Assembly: GCA_024508675.1 (NCBI GenBank) | Contig: JANINQ010000001.1 | Span: 499,162-563,161, forward strand | Direction: 5' to 3' | Source: Afipia sp. | Lineage (GTDB): Bacteria; Pseudomonadota; Alphaproteobacteria; Rhizobiales; Xanthobacteraceae | DNA length: 64,000 nt | Shown here: positions 27,051 through 38,841 of the stretch, piece by piece | Layout: each line of letters begins with the position of its first letter | Numbering within the stretch: the first letter of the stretch is position 1 | Notes under the pieces: generated by a model | What the model saw: only the letters and a program-made list of their open reading frames with translations | What the model was told of the DNA's origin: nothing | Databases searched by the model: none | Made by a program: the position numbers and the translations under genes

Positions 27051-27806
27051 GTGACTTTTTTTCAAGCGCTGGTGCTGGCAGCCGCCGGGTTCGCTGCAGG
27101 CACTATCAATGCTGTTGCCGGTGGCGGCACATTCATCACATTCGCTGCGCTGGTCGCCGGAGGGCTGCCGACGCTCGATGCCAATGCCACCAGCGCGGTG
27201 GCGTTGACGCCGTCAAATCTTTCCAGCGCCGTCGGGTATCGCGCGGAGATACGCGCCCATTTTCGCGAGATGATTCCGTTCGCGATCTTCGCGCTGATCG
27301 GTGGCGGGATCGGCGCGCTGCTGCTGATCTGGCTCGGCGATGGCGGCTTCCGTCCGCTGGTGCCGTGGCTGCTGCTGGTCGCGACCCTGATGTTCGCTTT
27401 CAGCGCGCAGATTCGCCGGTTCGTGGCGCCGTGGTCGCAGGGCCAGCACACCGTCGCGAAAACCGTCGCCTATGCGGTGATGAGCGTGGTCTCGGTCTAC
27501 GGCGGATTCTTCGGGGCAGGCGTCGGCATCATGATGCTTGCCGCGCTGGCGATCGTTGCGGGTGGCGATTTTCACAAGGCCAATGCGATCAAACTGCTGA
27601 TGGCGTTTCTGATCCAGATCGTTTCCGCGGCGCTCCTGATCGCAGGCGGTCTGGTGCACTGGCCGCAGGCGCTGGTGACAGTCGCCGCCTCGGCGCTCGG
27701 CGGATATTACGGCGTCAGTCTCGCGCGCATGGTGCCGGAAAAAATAATCCGCGCCGTGGTGGTGGCCATCGGCGCGGTTTTGACGGTGGTGTTCTTCGTT
27801 AAATAG
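27051..27806 (+). CDS. TauE/SafE family sulfite/organosulfur exporter-like permease
   Basis: Inner-membrane protein of 251 residues in the TSUP family, with about eight hydrophobic helices in two related halves. The first half has the family motif GFAAGTINAVAGGGTFITF and the second has SVYGGFFGAGVGIMMLAAL. Family members move sulfite, sulfoacetate, taurine-derived or other small anions; the substrate here is not indicated. The GTG at 27051 has AGGGG about 7 bases upstream, and the family N-terminus begins there; an earlier GTG at 27018 adds an unlike stretch. It is convergent with the DoxX gene. Confidence 0.82.
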   Translation: MTFFQALVLAAAGFAAGTINAVAGGGTFITFAALVAGGLPTLDANATSAVALTPSNLSSAVGYRAEIRAHFREMIPFAIFALIGGGIGALLLIWLGDGGFRPLVPWLLLVATLMFAFSAQIRRFVAPWSQGQHTVAKTVAYAVMSVVSVYGGFFGAGVGIMMLAALAIVAGGDFHKANAIKLLMAFLIQIVSAALLIAGGLVHWPQALVTVAASALGGYYGVSLARMVPEKIIRAVVVAIGAVLTVVFFVK

Positions 27807-27825
27807 CGGCTTCGCCTTTCAGCGA

Positions 27826-28230
27826 TCACGCCTTGCCGCGTGAGGCATCGACACTCCACGGGCCGGGACCGGCGCTCGCCAGATAAAGGCACACGAAGCA
27901 GAACAGCGCGGCGCCGGTGCCGCCGTTGTTCAGCGGATGCCAGACCGGCGTGCCGGTCTTGAAGACGTGGCCGAGAAAATAGGCGAAGGCCATCTGGCCG
28001 GAGAGAATGAATGCACTGAGCCGCGTGAACAGACCGATGATCAATAGCGCGCCGAGGATGAGTTCGATGGTGCCTGCGACCGTGATCAGCGGCGGAATGT
28101 TGGCGAAGTAAGGCAGAACCGGAAACTTCAAAATCTTGGCCACGCCGTATTGAAACAGCAGCAGGCCGGTGAAGATGCGCAGCAGGCTGAGCAACTGCGG
28201 CCGGTACGGTTCGAGAAACCTGAAGTCCAT
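27826..28230 (-). CDS. DoxX family membrane protein
   Basis: A 134-residue protein with four hydrophobic helices. The DoxX signature appears as LLRIFTGLLLFQYGVAKIL at the first helix, followed by GTIELILGALLIIGLFTR and AFAYFLGH. DoxX proteins are related to a quinol oxidase subunit, and some take part in redox or thiosulfate metabolism; the role here is unknown. AGGGGG about 8 bases upstream fixes the ATG at 28230, although the frame is open further upstream. Confidence 0.8.
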   Translation of the reverse strand: MDFRFLEPYRPQLLSLLRIFTGLLLFQYGVAKILKFPVLPYFANIPPLITVAGTIELILGALLIIGLFTRLSAFILSGQMAFAYFLGHVFKTGTPVWHPLNNGGTGAALFCFVCLYLASAGPGPWSVDASRGKA

Positions 28231-28393
28231 GGAAAGCCCCCTGTTTGATTCCACGTACGTTGTTATCGCGCCGCCGGTCCAAGCGAAAGCGCGGCGCGTA
28301 CGCGAAGCGATGACGATTTCGTCAGACGATCCGGAATAAACCGGGGAAGTCAGTGTTGCGGATGTGCCCTGGTTTCCGCGCGGAAACCATCCA

Positions 28394-28672
28394 TCACTTC
28401 TTGTCCGGATCACTTTGCGGACTGTCGCCAACGCAGCGGATCGCTTTCGGCTGGCAGGCGAAGCCGATGTTGGAACAGGTCGGTGCCTTGCCCTCGTCGC
28501 CGCGCGAGCATGTCACGCACTCGTCGGTCCAGCGCGTGCAGTTCGGCTGGTTGACGTAGATGGATAATTCTTTCGGCTTGCCGGGCGGTGGAATTTCAAG
28601 TTCGGCGGCGCGTGCGCCGGTCGCCGCCAGCGCAGCGGCCAATGTCAGCAGGATCAGGCGGGAACGCGGCAT
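28394..28672 (-). CDS. Small exported Cys-rich protein of unknown function
   Basis: No family recognised. The 92-residue product has a typical signal peptide (PRSRLILLTLAAALAATG, cleavage probably after ARA near residue 22). The mature part of about 70 residues has six cysteines spaced as if for three disulfides (NCTRWTDECVTCSRGD, then PTCSN, FACQ and IRCVG) and a Pro/Lys-rich front. It is therefore probably an oxidised periplasmic or secreted protein. The upstream ribosome site is only a weak GAGA. It lies between DoxX and greA on the same strand, and a shared terminator for greA lies upstream. Confidence 0.62.
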   Translation of the reverse strand: MPRSRLILLTLAAALAATGARAAELEIPPPGKPKELSIYVNQPNCTRWTDECVTCSRGDEGKAPTCSNIGFACQPKAIRCVGDSPQSDPDKK

Positions 28673-28712
28673 CGTGTTTCTCGCGGCGGCGATACTTTCA
28701 TCCTACATCAAA

Positions 28713-28747
28713 CAAAACAAAATGGCCGGGCAATGACCCGGCCATTT
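28713..28747 (-). terminator. Intrinsic terminator of greA
   Basis: AAAATGGCCGGG and CCCGGCCATTTT form a 12-pair stem around a 6-base loop, with T-rich stretches after it on both strands. It lies 31 bases after the greA stop on the minus strand. Confidence 0.85.
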
Positions 28748-28777
28748 TTGTCAGATGTTTTTATGAACGGGCGGACG

Positions 28778-29254
28778 TTACTTCCAGTCCACCTTGGTGA
28801 TCTCGTAGGCCTTGGCGCCACCGGGCGCGACGACTTCCACCGAGGTGCCCTTCTTCTTGCCGATCAGCGCGCGCGCCAGCGGCGAGGTGATCGAGATGCG
28901 ACCCTGCTTGGCGTCGGCTTCGGATTCGCCGACGATCTGCCACACGGCTTTCTTCTCGGTGTCTTCGTCGATCAGAGTCACGGTCGCGCCGAACTTGATG
29001 GTGTCGCCGGACAGCTTCGAGACGTCGATGATGTCGGCGCGCGCGAGCTTGTCCTCAAGCTCGGCAATGCGGCCTTCATTGTGCGACTGCGCTTCCTTCG
29101 CGGCGTGATACTCGGCGTTTTCCGACAGGTCGCCATGCGAGCGCGCCTCGGCGATGGCTTCGACAATGCGCGGGCGCTCCACCGACTGACGCTGCTTCAA
29201 TTCAACTTCCAGAGCGGCGTAGCCGCCCGGGGTCATCGGTATCTTTTCAACCAT
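28778..29254 (-). CDS. greA: Transcription elongation factor GreA
   Basis: GreA enters the secondary channel of RNA polymerase and stimulates cleavage of backtracked RNA. The 158-residue protein has the coiled-coil N-terminal domain ([18 protein letters not shown], then [24 protein letters not shown] tip with the acidic pair DLSENAEY) and the FKBP-like C-terminal domain ending ITKVDWK. The ATG at 29254 has AAGGA about 8 bases upstream; upstream in-frame codons do not fit the family. The carB stop lies 167 bases further upstream on the same strand, so greA may be downstream of carB in one transcript, but a separate promoter is equally possible. Confidence 0.95.
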   Translation of the reverse strand: MVEKIPMTPGGYAALEVELKQRQSVERPRIVEAIAEARSHGDLSENAEYHAAKEAQSHNEGRIAELEDKLARADIIDVSKLSGDTIKFGATVTLIDEDTEKKAVWQIVGESEADAKQGRISITSPLARALIGKKKGTSVEVVAPGGAKAYEITKVDWK

Positions 29255-29420
29255 TTCGTCGTCCTTCGCCTCGTGCAGCAGTTGGTTTCTGATGCGCGAA
29301 ACATCTTGTTTGATCCCGCCGGTATCGCCGCCGGGCAACGAATAAGAACCGATTGCGGCGGGCGGTTCCCGCCGCAAGTTCCACTTATACTACGCCGGCC
29401 CCACGGACCGGCTAACAATT

Positions 29421-32885
<3,465 letters not shown>

Positions 32886-32922
32886 TAAGTCTCACGGGCA
32901 GGAGCCGAGCAGGAATTTGGGC

Positions 32923-32956
32923 ATAAAAAAAGGGCGCGCGTTCGCGCGTCCTTTGA
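32923..32956 (-). terminator. Strong terminator between tRNA-Cys-like gene and carB
   Basis: On the minus strand AAAGGACGCGCG and CGCGCGCCCTTT pair with one mismatch, and a run of seven T follows. It lies 38 bases before the carB start, so it ends a transcript coming from the tRNA-like gene or acts in the carB leader. Confidence 0.75.
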
Positions 32957-33099
32957 ACCCGGCGCTTGGGAACAGCCATGCGCGCGAGGTGTCTTTAGAC
33001 CAGATTCCGGGACGGTGAAAGACCTTAAAAGCCGCATCAACCGCCATTTTCAGGCGGTTTTCCAGGCTCGCGGCCTGCGGGATTGCAGATCAGGGAAAT

Positions 33100-33174
33100 T
33101 GGAGGCCCAGCCTGGATTTGAACCAGGATGTGAAGCGTTTGCGGCGCCTCCGCGTAACATTCCGCCACCGGGCC
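33100..33174 (-). tRNA. tRNA-Cys-like (GCA), probably degenerate
   Basis: On the minus strand a cloverleaf can be drawn. The acceptor strands GGCCCGG/CTGGGCC pair with one wobble, the T-arm is CCTGG/CCAGG with loop TTCAAAT, the anticodon stem is AGGCG/CGCTT with loop CCGCAAA (anticodon GCA), and the 3' end is TCCA with CCA encoded. Two defects stand out: position 33 is C rather than the near-invariant U, and the D-loop has only one of the two conserved G residues (AATGTTA). The stems are intact, so recent decay or an unusual but active tRNA are both possible. A terminator follows at 32923-32956. Confidence 0.5.
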
Positions 33175-33251
33175 ATGAGGGCAGACTACCCCGCCGCCGG
33201 GCAGAGTCCATGAGCGGTCCGGTTTAACCTTAATGGTTGCAGTTGTATCGA

Positions 33252-33953
33252 TCAGGAACGCGGCGTGGCCACGAACGTCATTCGCGCGGGATTGTAGCCG
33301 ACGTTCCTGGCGGCAAGCCTCGCCTCGAAGCCCGCCGCCGTCAGTTTCGCCAGCATGTCCCGTTCACTGTAGCGCTGCAGTCCGATGCTTTTACGCAATT
33401 GCCAGTAATCCGACAGCGCGGTGCGGGCGAGGCCCCACAGCGCATCCGTGAGAAAGCCGTTCTTCACCGCAAGTTTCAGCAGCGCAGCCACATCCGTTGC
33501 AGCGCCGACTTCAGGACGCAGGATGTCGCCCAGCACCAGCCTGCCGCCGGGCTTGAGCACACGCCGCATCAGGGCGAAGGCGGCGTCGAGTTCAACCGGC
33601 GTCATATATTGCGCGACCGAGATCATCACCGCCAGATCGACCGACCGGTCTGGCAGTTGCGTCAGATCATCGAGCGAGCGCACGGCGATCTTCGGATTGG
33701 GGCCGAACCGCGCGGTCAGGCGTCCGCGCACGCCGGGGGCGGGTTCGGCAAGAATCAGTTTCTGGCAGGCGGCGGCGACCTGCGCGGCGAACAGCGCCTC
33801 GCCGCAGGAGTAATCGAGCACGACCGCATCGGGCGAAGGGACATAGGACAGAATGTCATTGGCGATCACGCGGAAATGCACGTCGCGATGCAGCTTGCTG
33901 ACATAAATCGTGTGGGTCGAATCGTAATAATCGATCCAGTCGTCCATCGTCAT
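33252..33953 (-). CDS. Class I SAM-dependent methyltransferase
   Basis: A 233-residue Rossmann-fold methyltransferase. Motif I reads VVLDYSCGEALFAAQ, which departs from the usual ExGxGxG but keeps the fold position. The acidic residue after strand 2 is in LILAEPAPG. Motif IV lies around VDLAVMISVAQYM, and the post-motif segment is RRVLKPGGRLVLGDI. The N-terminal WIDYYDSTHTIYVS is family-like for methyltransferases near sugar or lipid genes, but the substrate is unknown. The ATG at 33953 and a second at 33947 are both possible. No ribosome site is strong. It is divergent from dps, with a 220-base gap that holds a repeat. Confidence 0.78.
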   Translation of the reverse strand: MTMDDWIDYYDSTHTIYVSKLHRDVHFRVIANDILSYVPSPDAVVLDYSCGEALFAAQVAAACQKLILAEPAPGVRGRLTARFGPNPKIAVRSLDDLTQLPDRSVDLAVMISVAQYMTPVELDAAFALMRRVLKPGGRLVLGDILRPEVGAATDVAALLKLAVKNGFLTDALWGLARTALSDYWQLRKSIGLQRYSERDMLAKLTAAGFEARLAARNVGYNPARMTFVATPRS

Positions 33954-33965
33954 CAGTCCGGACCG

Positions 33966-34008
33966 GCATGGTCCCGAAAAGTGGAAGCGTTTTTCGGGGC
34001 AGTCATGC
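33966..34008. repeat. Imperfect palindromic repeat, family C (copy 1)
   Basis: The ends GCATG and CATGC flank a core CCGAAAAGTGGAAGC with its partial inverse TTTTCGG. Copy 2 at 34701-34745 has the same architecture with higher palindrome quality. The dps gene lies between the two copies. Confidence 0.75.
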
Positions 34009-34173
34009 CTTGTGTTAATGGCATGTCACGGAAACCAAACGGTTTTCCGGATGATCATGCCTCCAAAGAGGGGGTTCCCGCCGCGGAACTGGCGGGCATA
34101 AGAGGCGTTAGATTGGTTGGCGGCACATGTCCATCGCCGTCCATTCTCCGGTTACCTAACAGGAAGCCCCGCC

Positions 34174-34698
34174 GTGAGCAAAACCAAGTCCAGCGTTTCC
34201 CCCGACCTCGACACCCCCACCGATCTCGACGCTGCGGCCGTGACCAAGGTGTCCGCCGCGCTCAACACGCTTCTGGCCGATGCCTTCGCCCTTTACCTGA
34301 AGACCAAGAACTTCCACTGGCATATCAGCGGACGTCATTTCCGCGATTATCACCTGCTGCTGGATGAGCAGTCCGACCAGATCTTCGCCACGACCGACGT
34401 GCTGGCGGAACGTGTCCGCAAGATCGGCGGCGATACGCTCCGCTCGATCGGCCAGATCGCCAAGCTGCAGACCATCAAGGACAATGACGAGAAGTTCGTG
34501 CCGCCGCGCGAGATGCTGCGTGAACTGATGAACGACAACAAGAAGGTCGCCGCGGCGATGCGCAAGGCTCACAAGGTCTGCGACGACGCCGAAGACGTGG
34601 CGTCCGCCAGCATCCTTGAGAACTTCATCGATGAGACCGAGCGGCGGACCTGGTTCCTGTTCGAGGCGACACGTCAGGAAGGCGGCAACGAGGCGTAG
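34174..34698 (+). CDS. dps: Dps-type DNA-binding ferritin-like protein
   Basis: Starvation-induced miniferritin that oxidises Fe(II) with peroxide and coats DNA. In the 174-residue protein the inter-subunit ferroxidase ligands are visible by alignment with E. coli Dps: His48 (NFHWH), His60, Asp64 (HLLLDEQ), Asp75 and Glu79. The positively charged N-terminal extension (SKTKSS) may bind DNA. GTG at 34174 has AGGAAG about 8 bases upstream; the longer frame from 34117 runs into non-family sequence. It stands alone between two copies of a palindromic repeat, with its promoter probably in 34010-34170. Confidence 0.9.
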   Translation: MSKTKSSVSPDLDTPTDLDAAAVTKVSAALNTLLADAFALYLKTKNFHWHISGRHFRDYHLLLDEQSDQIFATTDVLAERVRKIGGDTLRSIGQIAKLQTIKDNDEKFVPPREMLRELMNDNKKVAAAMRKAHKVCDDAEDVASASILENFIDETERRTWFLFEATRQEGGNEA

Positions 34699-34700
34699 GG

Positions 34701-34745
34701 GCATGATCCCGAAAAGTGGAAGCCGGTTTTCGGACCAGATCATGC
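34701..34745. repeat. Imperfect palindromic repeat, family C (copy 2)
   Basis: GCATGATC at one end and GATCATGC at the other are exact inverse complements, with an inner CCGAAAAGTGGAAGCC paired to GGTTTTCGG. It begins 2 bases after the dps stop, so it may also serve as the dps transcript end. Confidence 0.8.
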
Positions 34746-34758
34746 CCAAATAAGAGTT

Positions 34759-35202
34759 TCACTCCTGCATCTGAACGATGTGGCAGGTTGTTGTGCCATG
34801 GGCCAGCAGCTTGCCACTCGAGTCGAACAGCCGCCCCTCCGACACACCCGACTGCCGGCCGACATGGATGACGCGGCCTTCGCCGCGCACCAGGCCGGTT
34901 TTGGGCGACATCGGCCGCATGAAATTGATCTTGTATTCCAGCGTCACCACGCCTTGCCCCGGCTTGAGCGCCTAATGGATCGCGCCGCCCATGCAGGTGT
35001 CGAGCAGCACCGCCGCATAGCCGCCGTGGGTGATGCCCATCGGATTGTTGTGCTCGGGTTGCGGCGTCGCTGTCAGGACGATATGGCCGGGCGCGGCCTC
35101 GACGATCTCGATCCCGAACAGCTTCGGCATCGGCGGCGGCTCGATGGAGCCGTTCTTGATGCCGTTGAAGAAATCGAATCCGGACAGGGGTGCAGAGGTC
35201 AT
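34759..35202 (-). pseudogene. PaaI-type hotdog thioesterase gene broken by an in-frame amber codon
   Basis: The frame begins at 35202 (MTSAPLSGFDFFNG) and shows the thioesterase core HNNPMGITHGGYAAVLLDTCMGGAIH. A TAG at 34972-34974 then interrupts it. Without any frameshift, the same frame continues ALKPGQGVVTLEYKINF and ends ...HIVQMQE at 34759, together the length of an intact PaaI family protein (146 residues without the stop). The intact paralogue at 36894-37391 has a serine at the aligned position, so a single C-to-A change of TCG would give this TAG. Suppression or read-through is not excluded, but a pseudogene is the simplest reading. Confidence 0.8.
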
Positions 35203-35348
35203 CTGATCGTGCCTTCAGCTATTAAATGATGATTATCATATCAAGCTAGAGTTTTCGTCCGCTGTCCGCAAGTCAGTGCGGCAGCTCACCTGCGCATTTT
35301 GCCCCTGACATTCTGATCGCGTAAGCTGCCCCTCATCGGGAGAAGGAC

Positions 35349-36890
35349 GTGCACGCATTCGAATGGCTGATCGGTCTGCTGCTCGGAGCCTTGCTGTTGT
35401 CGGCATTGGCCCGCCGTCTCGGCGTGCCATATCCGACGTTTCTCGCGCTTGGCGGCATCGGCATCGCGTTCCTGCCGCATGCGCCGAACTGGACGCTGGA
35501 GCCGGGCCTTGCGCTCGCGCTGTTTGTTGCGCCGGTGCTGCTCGATGCCGCGTTCGACACCTCGCTGCGCGATCTGCGCGACAACTGGCTCCCGGTCACC
35601 ATGCTGGTGCTAGCCGCGGTCGGCGTCACCACGGTGGCGGTGGCTATTGTCGCGCACTGGCTGGTGCCGGCGATGCCATGGGCTGCTGCGATCGCGCTCG
35701 GCGCCATCGTCGCGCCGCCTGATGCTGCTGCGGCGACGGCAATCCTGCGCAGCGTCAAGCTGCCCTATCGCGTCCTGAAAATTCTCGAAGGCGAAAGCCT
35801 TCTCAACGATGCCAGCGCGCTCCTGATCTACCGCGTGGCGGTGGGCGCGGCGATGGCGTCGTCCCTGAGTGTCACCCATATCGCGCCCATTCTCGCCTAC
35901 GCGATTGTCGGCAGTCTGGTCGCGGGATTTGTCTTCGCGAAACTGTCGATGCTGTTCATGGAGCGTATCAAGGATGCTCCGTCGTCCATCATCATGCAGT
36001 TCGCCGGCACCTTTCTGGTCTGGATCGCCGCCGAGCAGCTTCAGCTTTCGGGCATTCTCACCATCGTGGTCTATGCCATCACCATTGCCCGCAGCGCGCC
36101 GGCACAAATGTCCGCGCAATTGCGTGTGCCGTCCTTTGCCGTGTGGGAAACCGTTGTATTCCTGCTCAACATCATGGCTTTCGTGCTGATCGGAATGCAG
36201 CTGCGGCCGATCTGGGCCAATCTCGATGCATCGGTGCGTCATGATTACGTGCTGGTCGCGGCTGCCGTACTCGGCACGGTGATCCTGGTTCGGATCGCCT
36301 GGGTGACGAGCTACACAGCCGTCCTGATCGCAGCCATCGAACGGTTCAAGCTGCGTCCGCGGCGCGCAACGATGGGCCGGCCGACCATACAGGGCGCGGT
36401 TCTGATCTCATGGTGCGGAATGCGCGGCATCGTCACGCTGGCGACGGCCTTTGCGCTGCCCGAGGGCTTTCCCTATCGCGAACTGATCCTGCTGACGGCC
36501 TTCGGTGTCGTGCTCGGTACGCTGGTGCTTCAGGGACTGACATTGCGGCCGCTGATCGCTTGGCTTGCGCTCGATGACGGCGATCCGGTGGGACACGAAG
36601 TCGGATGGGCGCGGCGCGCCGCGTTTCATGCCGCGCTGGAGGCCATTGACGGCAACACGTCGCCGGAAGCGGAACTGCTGCGGCTCGAATACCGCCAGTT
36701 GCTCGACAGGGCCGAAAACAATCCCGACGGTCTCACCTCAAGCGAATTGCCCGCCGATCCGCTGCGGCGGCAGGCCATCGGCGCGGCTCGACGGGTGCTG
36801 TTCGAGATGCGCGATTCGGGGGAGATCGGCGACGACGCATTTCATCTGCTGGAAATGGAATTCGACTGGGCCGAACTCAGCGCAGCGTGA
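35349..36890 (+). CDS. Na+/H+ antiporter (CPA1/NhaP type)
   Basis: Inner-membrane monovalent cation/proton antiporter of 513 residues with about twelve helices. Family signs are APPDAAAATAIL in helix 5, ILEGESLLNDASALLIYRV at the ion-binding core (ESLLNDA is the CPA1 hallmark) and SWCGMRGIVTLATAFALP, with the conserved Arg in the GMRG turn. A cytoplasmic tail of about 100 charged residues follows. The start is GTG at 35349 with GGGAG about 7 bases upstream. It is convergent with the intact PaaI-type gene, 3 bases apart. The family exchanges Na+, K+ or Li+ for H+ and serves pH or salt tolerance. Confidence 0.87.
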   Translation: MHAFEWLIGLLLGALLLSALARRLGVPYPTFLALGGIGIAFLPHAPNWTLEPGLALALFVAPVLLDAAFDTSLRDLRDNWLPVTMLVLAAVGVTTVAVAIVAHWLVPAMPWAAAIALGAIVAPPDAAAATAILRSVKLPYRVLKILEGESLLNDASALLIYRVAVGAAMASSLSVTHIAPILAYAIVGSLVAGFVFAKLSMLFMERIKDAPSSIIMQFAGTFLVWIAAEQLQLSGILTIVVYAITIARSAPAQMSAQLRVPSFAVWETVVFLLNIMAFVLIGMQLRPIWANLDASVRHDYVLVAAAVLGTVILVRIAWVTSYTAVLIAAIERFKLRPRRATMGRPTIQGAVLISWCGMRGIVTLATAFALPEGFPYRELILLTAFGVVLGTLVLQGLTLRPLIAWLALDDGDPVGHEVGWARRAAFHAALEAIDGNTSPEAELLRLEYRQLLDRAENNPDGLTSSELPADPLRRQAIGAARRVLFEMRDSGEIGDDAFHLLEMEFDWAELSAA

Positions 36891-36893
36891 CAG

Positions 36894-37391
36894 TTATCCG
36901 GCTTTCGGCGTGTCCATCACAAGACATGTGGTGGTGCCGTGGGCGAGCAGGCGGCCTTTTGAATCGAGCAGGCGTCCCTCGGCCGTGCCGACGCGGCGGC
37001 CGACATTGAGCGCGCGGCCCTCGGCGCGCACTTCGCCGGTGTCGCTGCTGATGCCGCGCACCAGCGAGATCTTGAATTCCAGCGTCGTATAGACCATTCC
37101 GGCGGGCAGCATCGACTGCACCGCGCAGCCCATCGCCGAATCGAGCAGTGTCGCGGTGAACCCGCCATGCACGCTGCCGATCGGATTGTAATGCTGCGGT
37201 CCGGGAATGGCCTGGAACACCACAAGCCCCGGCTCTGCGCTGCCGCGCGTGAAGCCCACCTGCTGCATCATGGTGGCGTGCGGCACTTCACCGGCGAACA
37301 TCTTGCGCAGGAAATCGATGCCGCTCATGGCGGCCAGTTCCGCAGCGGGCGTGAGGCCGTAGGAAATGGGCGGGTTGCGGCCGCTGTCCAT
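36894..37391 (-). CDS. PaaI family hotdog-fold thioesterase
   Basis: Cytoplasmic acyl-CoA thioesterase-like protein of 165 residues. The hotdog signature appears as IGSVHGGFTATLLDSAMGCAV, followed by the strand GMVYTTLEFKISLVR and the family-typical GRALNVGRRVGTAEGRL. It is paralogous to the amber-interrupted gene at 34759-35202, and the two show the same motif order. The ATG at 37391 has AAGG upstream. The substrate is unknown; PaaI proteins often hydrolyse phenylacetyl- or related aromatic thioesters. A palindromic repeat lies directly upstream, between this gene and carA. Confidence 0.84.
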   Translation of the reverse strand: MDSGRNPPISYGLTPAAELAAMSGIDFLRKMFAGEVPHATMMQQVGFTRGSAEPGLVVFQAIPGPQHYNPIGSVHGGFTATLLDSAMGCAVQSMLPAGMVYTTLEFKISLVRGISSDTGEVRAEGRALNVGRRVGTAEGRLLDSKGRLLAHGTTTCLVMDTPKAG

Positions 37392-37411
37392 GAAGAACCT
37401 TGCGTTGGTCT

Positions 37412-37488
37412 GTCATTGCGAGGAGCGAAGCGACGAAGCAATCCAGCTTTGTATCAGAATGGATTGCTTCGCTTCGCTCGCAATGACG
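37412..37488. repeat. Palindromic repeat, family B (copy 1)
   Basis: GTCATTGCGAGGAGCGAAG and its inverse CTTCGCTCGCAATGAC lie at the ends of a 77-base palindrome around a short AT-rich loop. The unit recurs at 40444-40521 in a near-identical form. Similar CATTGCGAG-type repeats are known in many bacterial genomes. Confidence 0.85.
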
Positions 37489-37498
37489 ATCGTGGACG

Positions 37499-38689
37499 TT
37501 ACGCCCGCTTCTTCTCGCGCATCAGGTCCGCGAAGCGCGTGAACAGGTAGTGCGAGTCGCGCGGGCCGGGCGAGGCTTCCGGATGGTACTGCACCGAGAA
37601 CACCGGCTTGTCCTTCAGTGCGATGCCGCAGTTGGAGTCGTCGAACAGCGAGATATGCGTCTGTTCGACATTGCCCGGCAGTGTGGTCTTGTCCACCGCG
37701 AAACCGTGGTTCATCGAGGTGATCTCGACCTTTCCGGTGGTGAGATCCTTCACCGGATGGTTCGCGCCGTGATGGCCCTGATGCATCTTCATGGTCTTGC
37801 CGCCCAGCGCGAGGCCGAGCATCTGGTGGCCCAGACAAATGCCGAATGTCGGCGTGCCGGAGTCGATCACCTTCTGGATGACGGGCACGGCGTACTTGCC
37901 GGTTTCCGCCGGATCGCCGGGTCCGTTCGACAGGAACACGCCGTCCGGCTTCATGGCGAGAATGTCTTCGGCAGATGTTTTCGCCGTAACGACCGTCACC
38001 TTGCAGCCTTCACCGGCGAGCAAACGCAGGATGTTGCGCTTGATGCCGTAATCGATGGCGACGACGTTGAACTCGGGCTTGTCCTGCTTGCCGAAGCCCT
38101 TGTTCCATTCCCATGGCGTCTCGTCCCAGTTGAAGCGCTGGGTGCTGGTCACCATCGGCACGAGGTCCATGCCCTCAAGGCCGGGCCATTCGCGGGCTTC
38201 TTCCTTGAGGCCGTGCAGATCGAACTTGCCGTCCTTCGCGTGCGCGATCACGGCATTAGGCATGCCCTTGGTGCGGATCAGCGCGGTGAGCGCGCGGGTG
38301 TCGATGCCGGAGATGCCGATGATGCCGCGCGCCTTCAGCCAGGCATCGAGATGCTTGGTAGCGCGGTAGTTCGACGGATCGGTGATCGAGGCGCGCAGAA
38401 TCACGCCGCGCGCACCCGGCGTCGCCGCCATGTTCACCGTTTCGATGTCTTCGTCGTTGGTGCCGACATTTCCGATATGGGGAAATGTGAAGGTGATGAG
38501 CTGCCCGGCATAGGACGGATCGGTGAGGATTTCCTCATAACCGGTCATCGCCGTGTTGAAGCAGACTTCGCCGACCGCCTGACCTTCCGCGCCGAGGCCG
38601 AAGCCTTCCAGCACGGTGCCGTCGGCAAGCACGAGGAGCGCGGTCGGCTTGAGGTCCGGCCAGGCTGAGGAATTGTCTGATGTCGTCAT
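37499..38689 (-). CDS. carA: Carbamoyl-phosphate synthase small subunit
   Basis: Glutaminase subunit that supplies ammonia to CarB. The 396-residue protein has the N-terminal CPSase domain ([20 protein letters not shown]) and the class I amidotransferase domain, with the nucleophile in [16 protein letters not shown] (Cys near 285) and the His-Glu pair in [10 protein letters not shown]. The start is ATG at 38689. It is on the same strand as carB but separated from it by about 4.6 kb of unrelated genes, including a tRNA-like gene, dps and an antiporter. It is divergent from an acyl-CoA synthetase gene, and the 152-base gap should hold both promoters. Confidence 0.95.
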   Translation of the reverse strand: MTTSDNSSAWPDLKPTALLVLADGTVLEGFGLGAEGQAVGEVCFNTAMTGYEEILTDPSYAGQLITFTFPHIGNVGTNDEDIETVNMAATPGARGVILRASITDPSNYRATKHLDAWLKARGIIGISGIDTRALTALIRTKGMPNAVIAHAKDGKFDLHGLKEEAREWPGLEGMDLVPMVTSTQRFNWDETPWEWNKGFGKQDKPEFNVVAIDYGIKRNILRLLAGEGCKVTVVTAKTSAEDILAMKPDGVFLSNGPGDPAETGKYAVPVIQKVIDSGTPTFGICLGHQMLGLALGGKTMKMHQGHHGANHPVKDLTTGKVEITSMNHGFAVDKTTLPGNVEQTHISLFDDSNCGIALKDKPVFSVQYHPEASPGPRDSHYLFTRFADLMREKKRA

Positions 38690-38841
38690 AAGCCCATGAC
38701 ATAACTCCTGTGCCGCGGCGCGTCAAAGGCAGAAAGGCCCCAAATTCATGTGATTTGCACATATTTGACACCCGGCGGACGCCGCCTAATCTGCGCTCCC
38801 CGCGGCCATCAAAAGAACTGCGGTCAGGCAGGAGACATAGG

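Noticed and set aside
33024-33065. Plus-strand hairpin AACCGCC/GGCGGTT followed by four T
   Set aside because: It looks like a terminator, but no plus-strand gene ends before it and the T-stretch is short; left out as a feature.
37413-37838. Minus-strand frame of 141 codons that starts inside carA and reads into repeat family B
   Set aside because: It is an out-of-frame reading of carA followed by the repeat.
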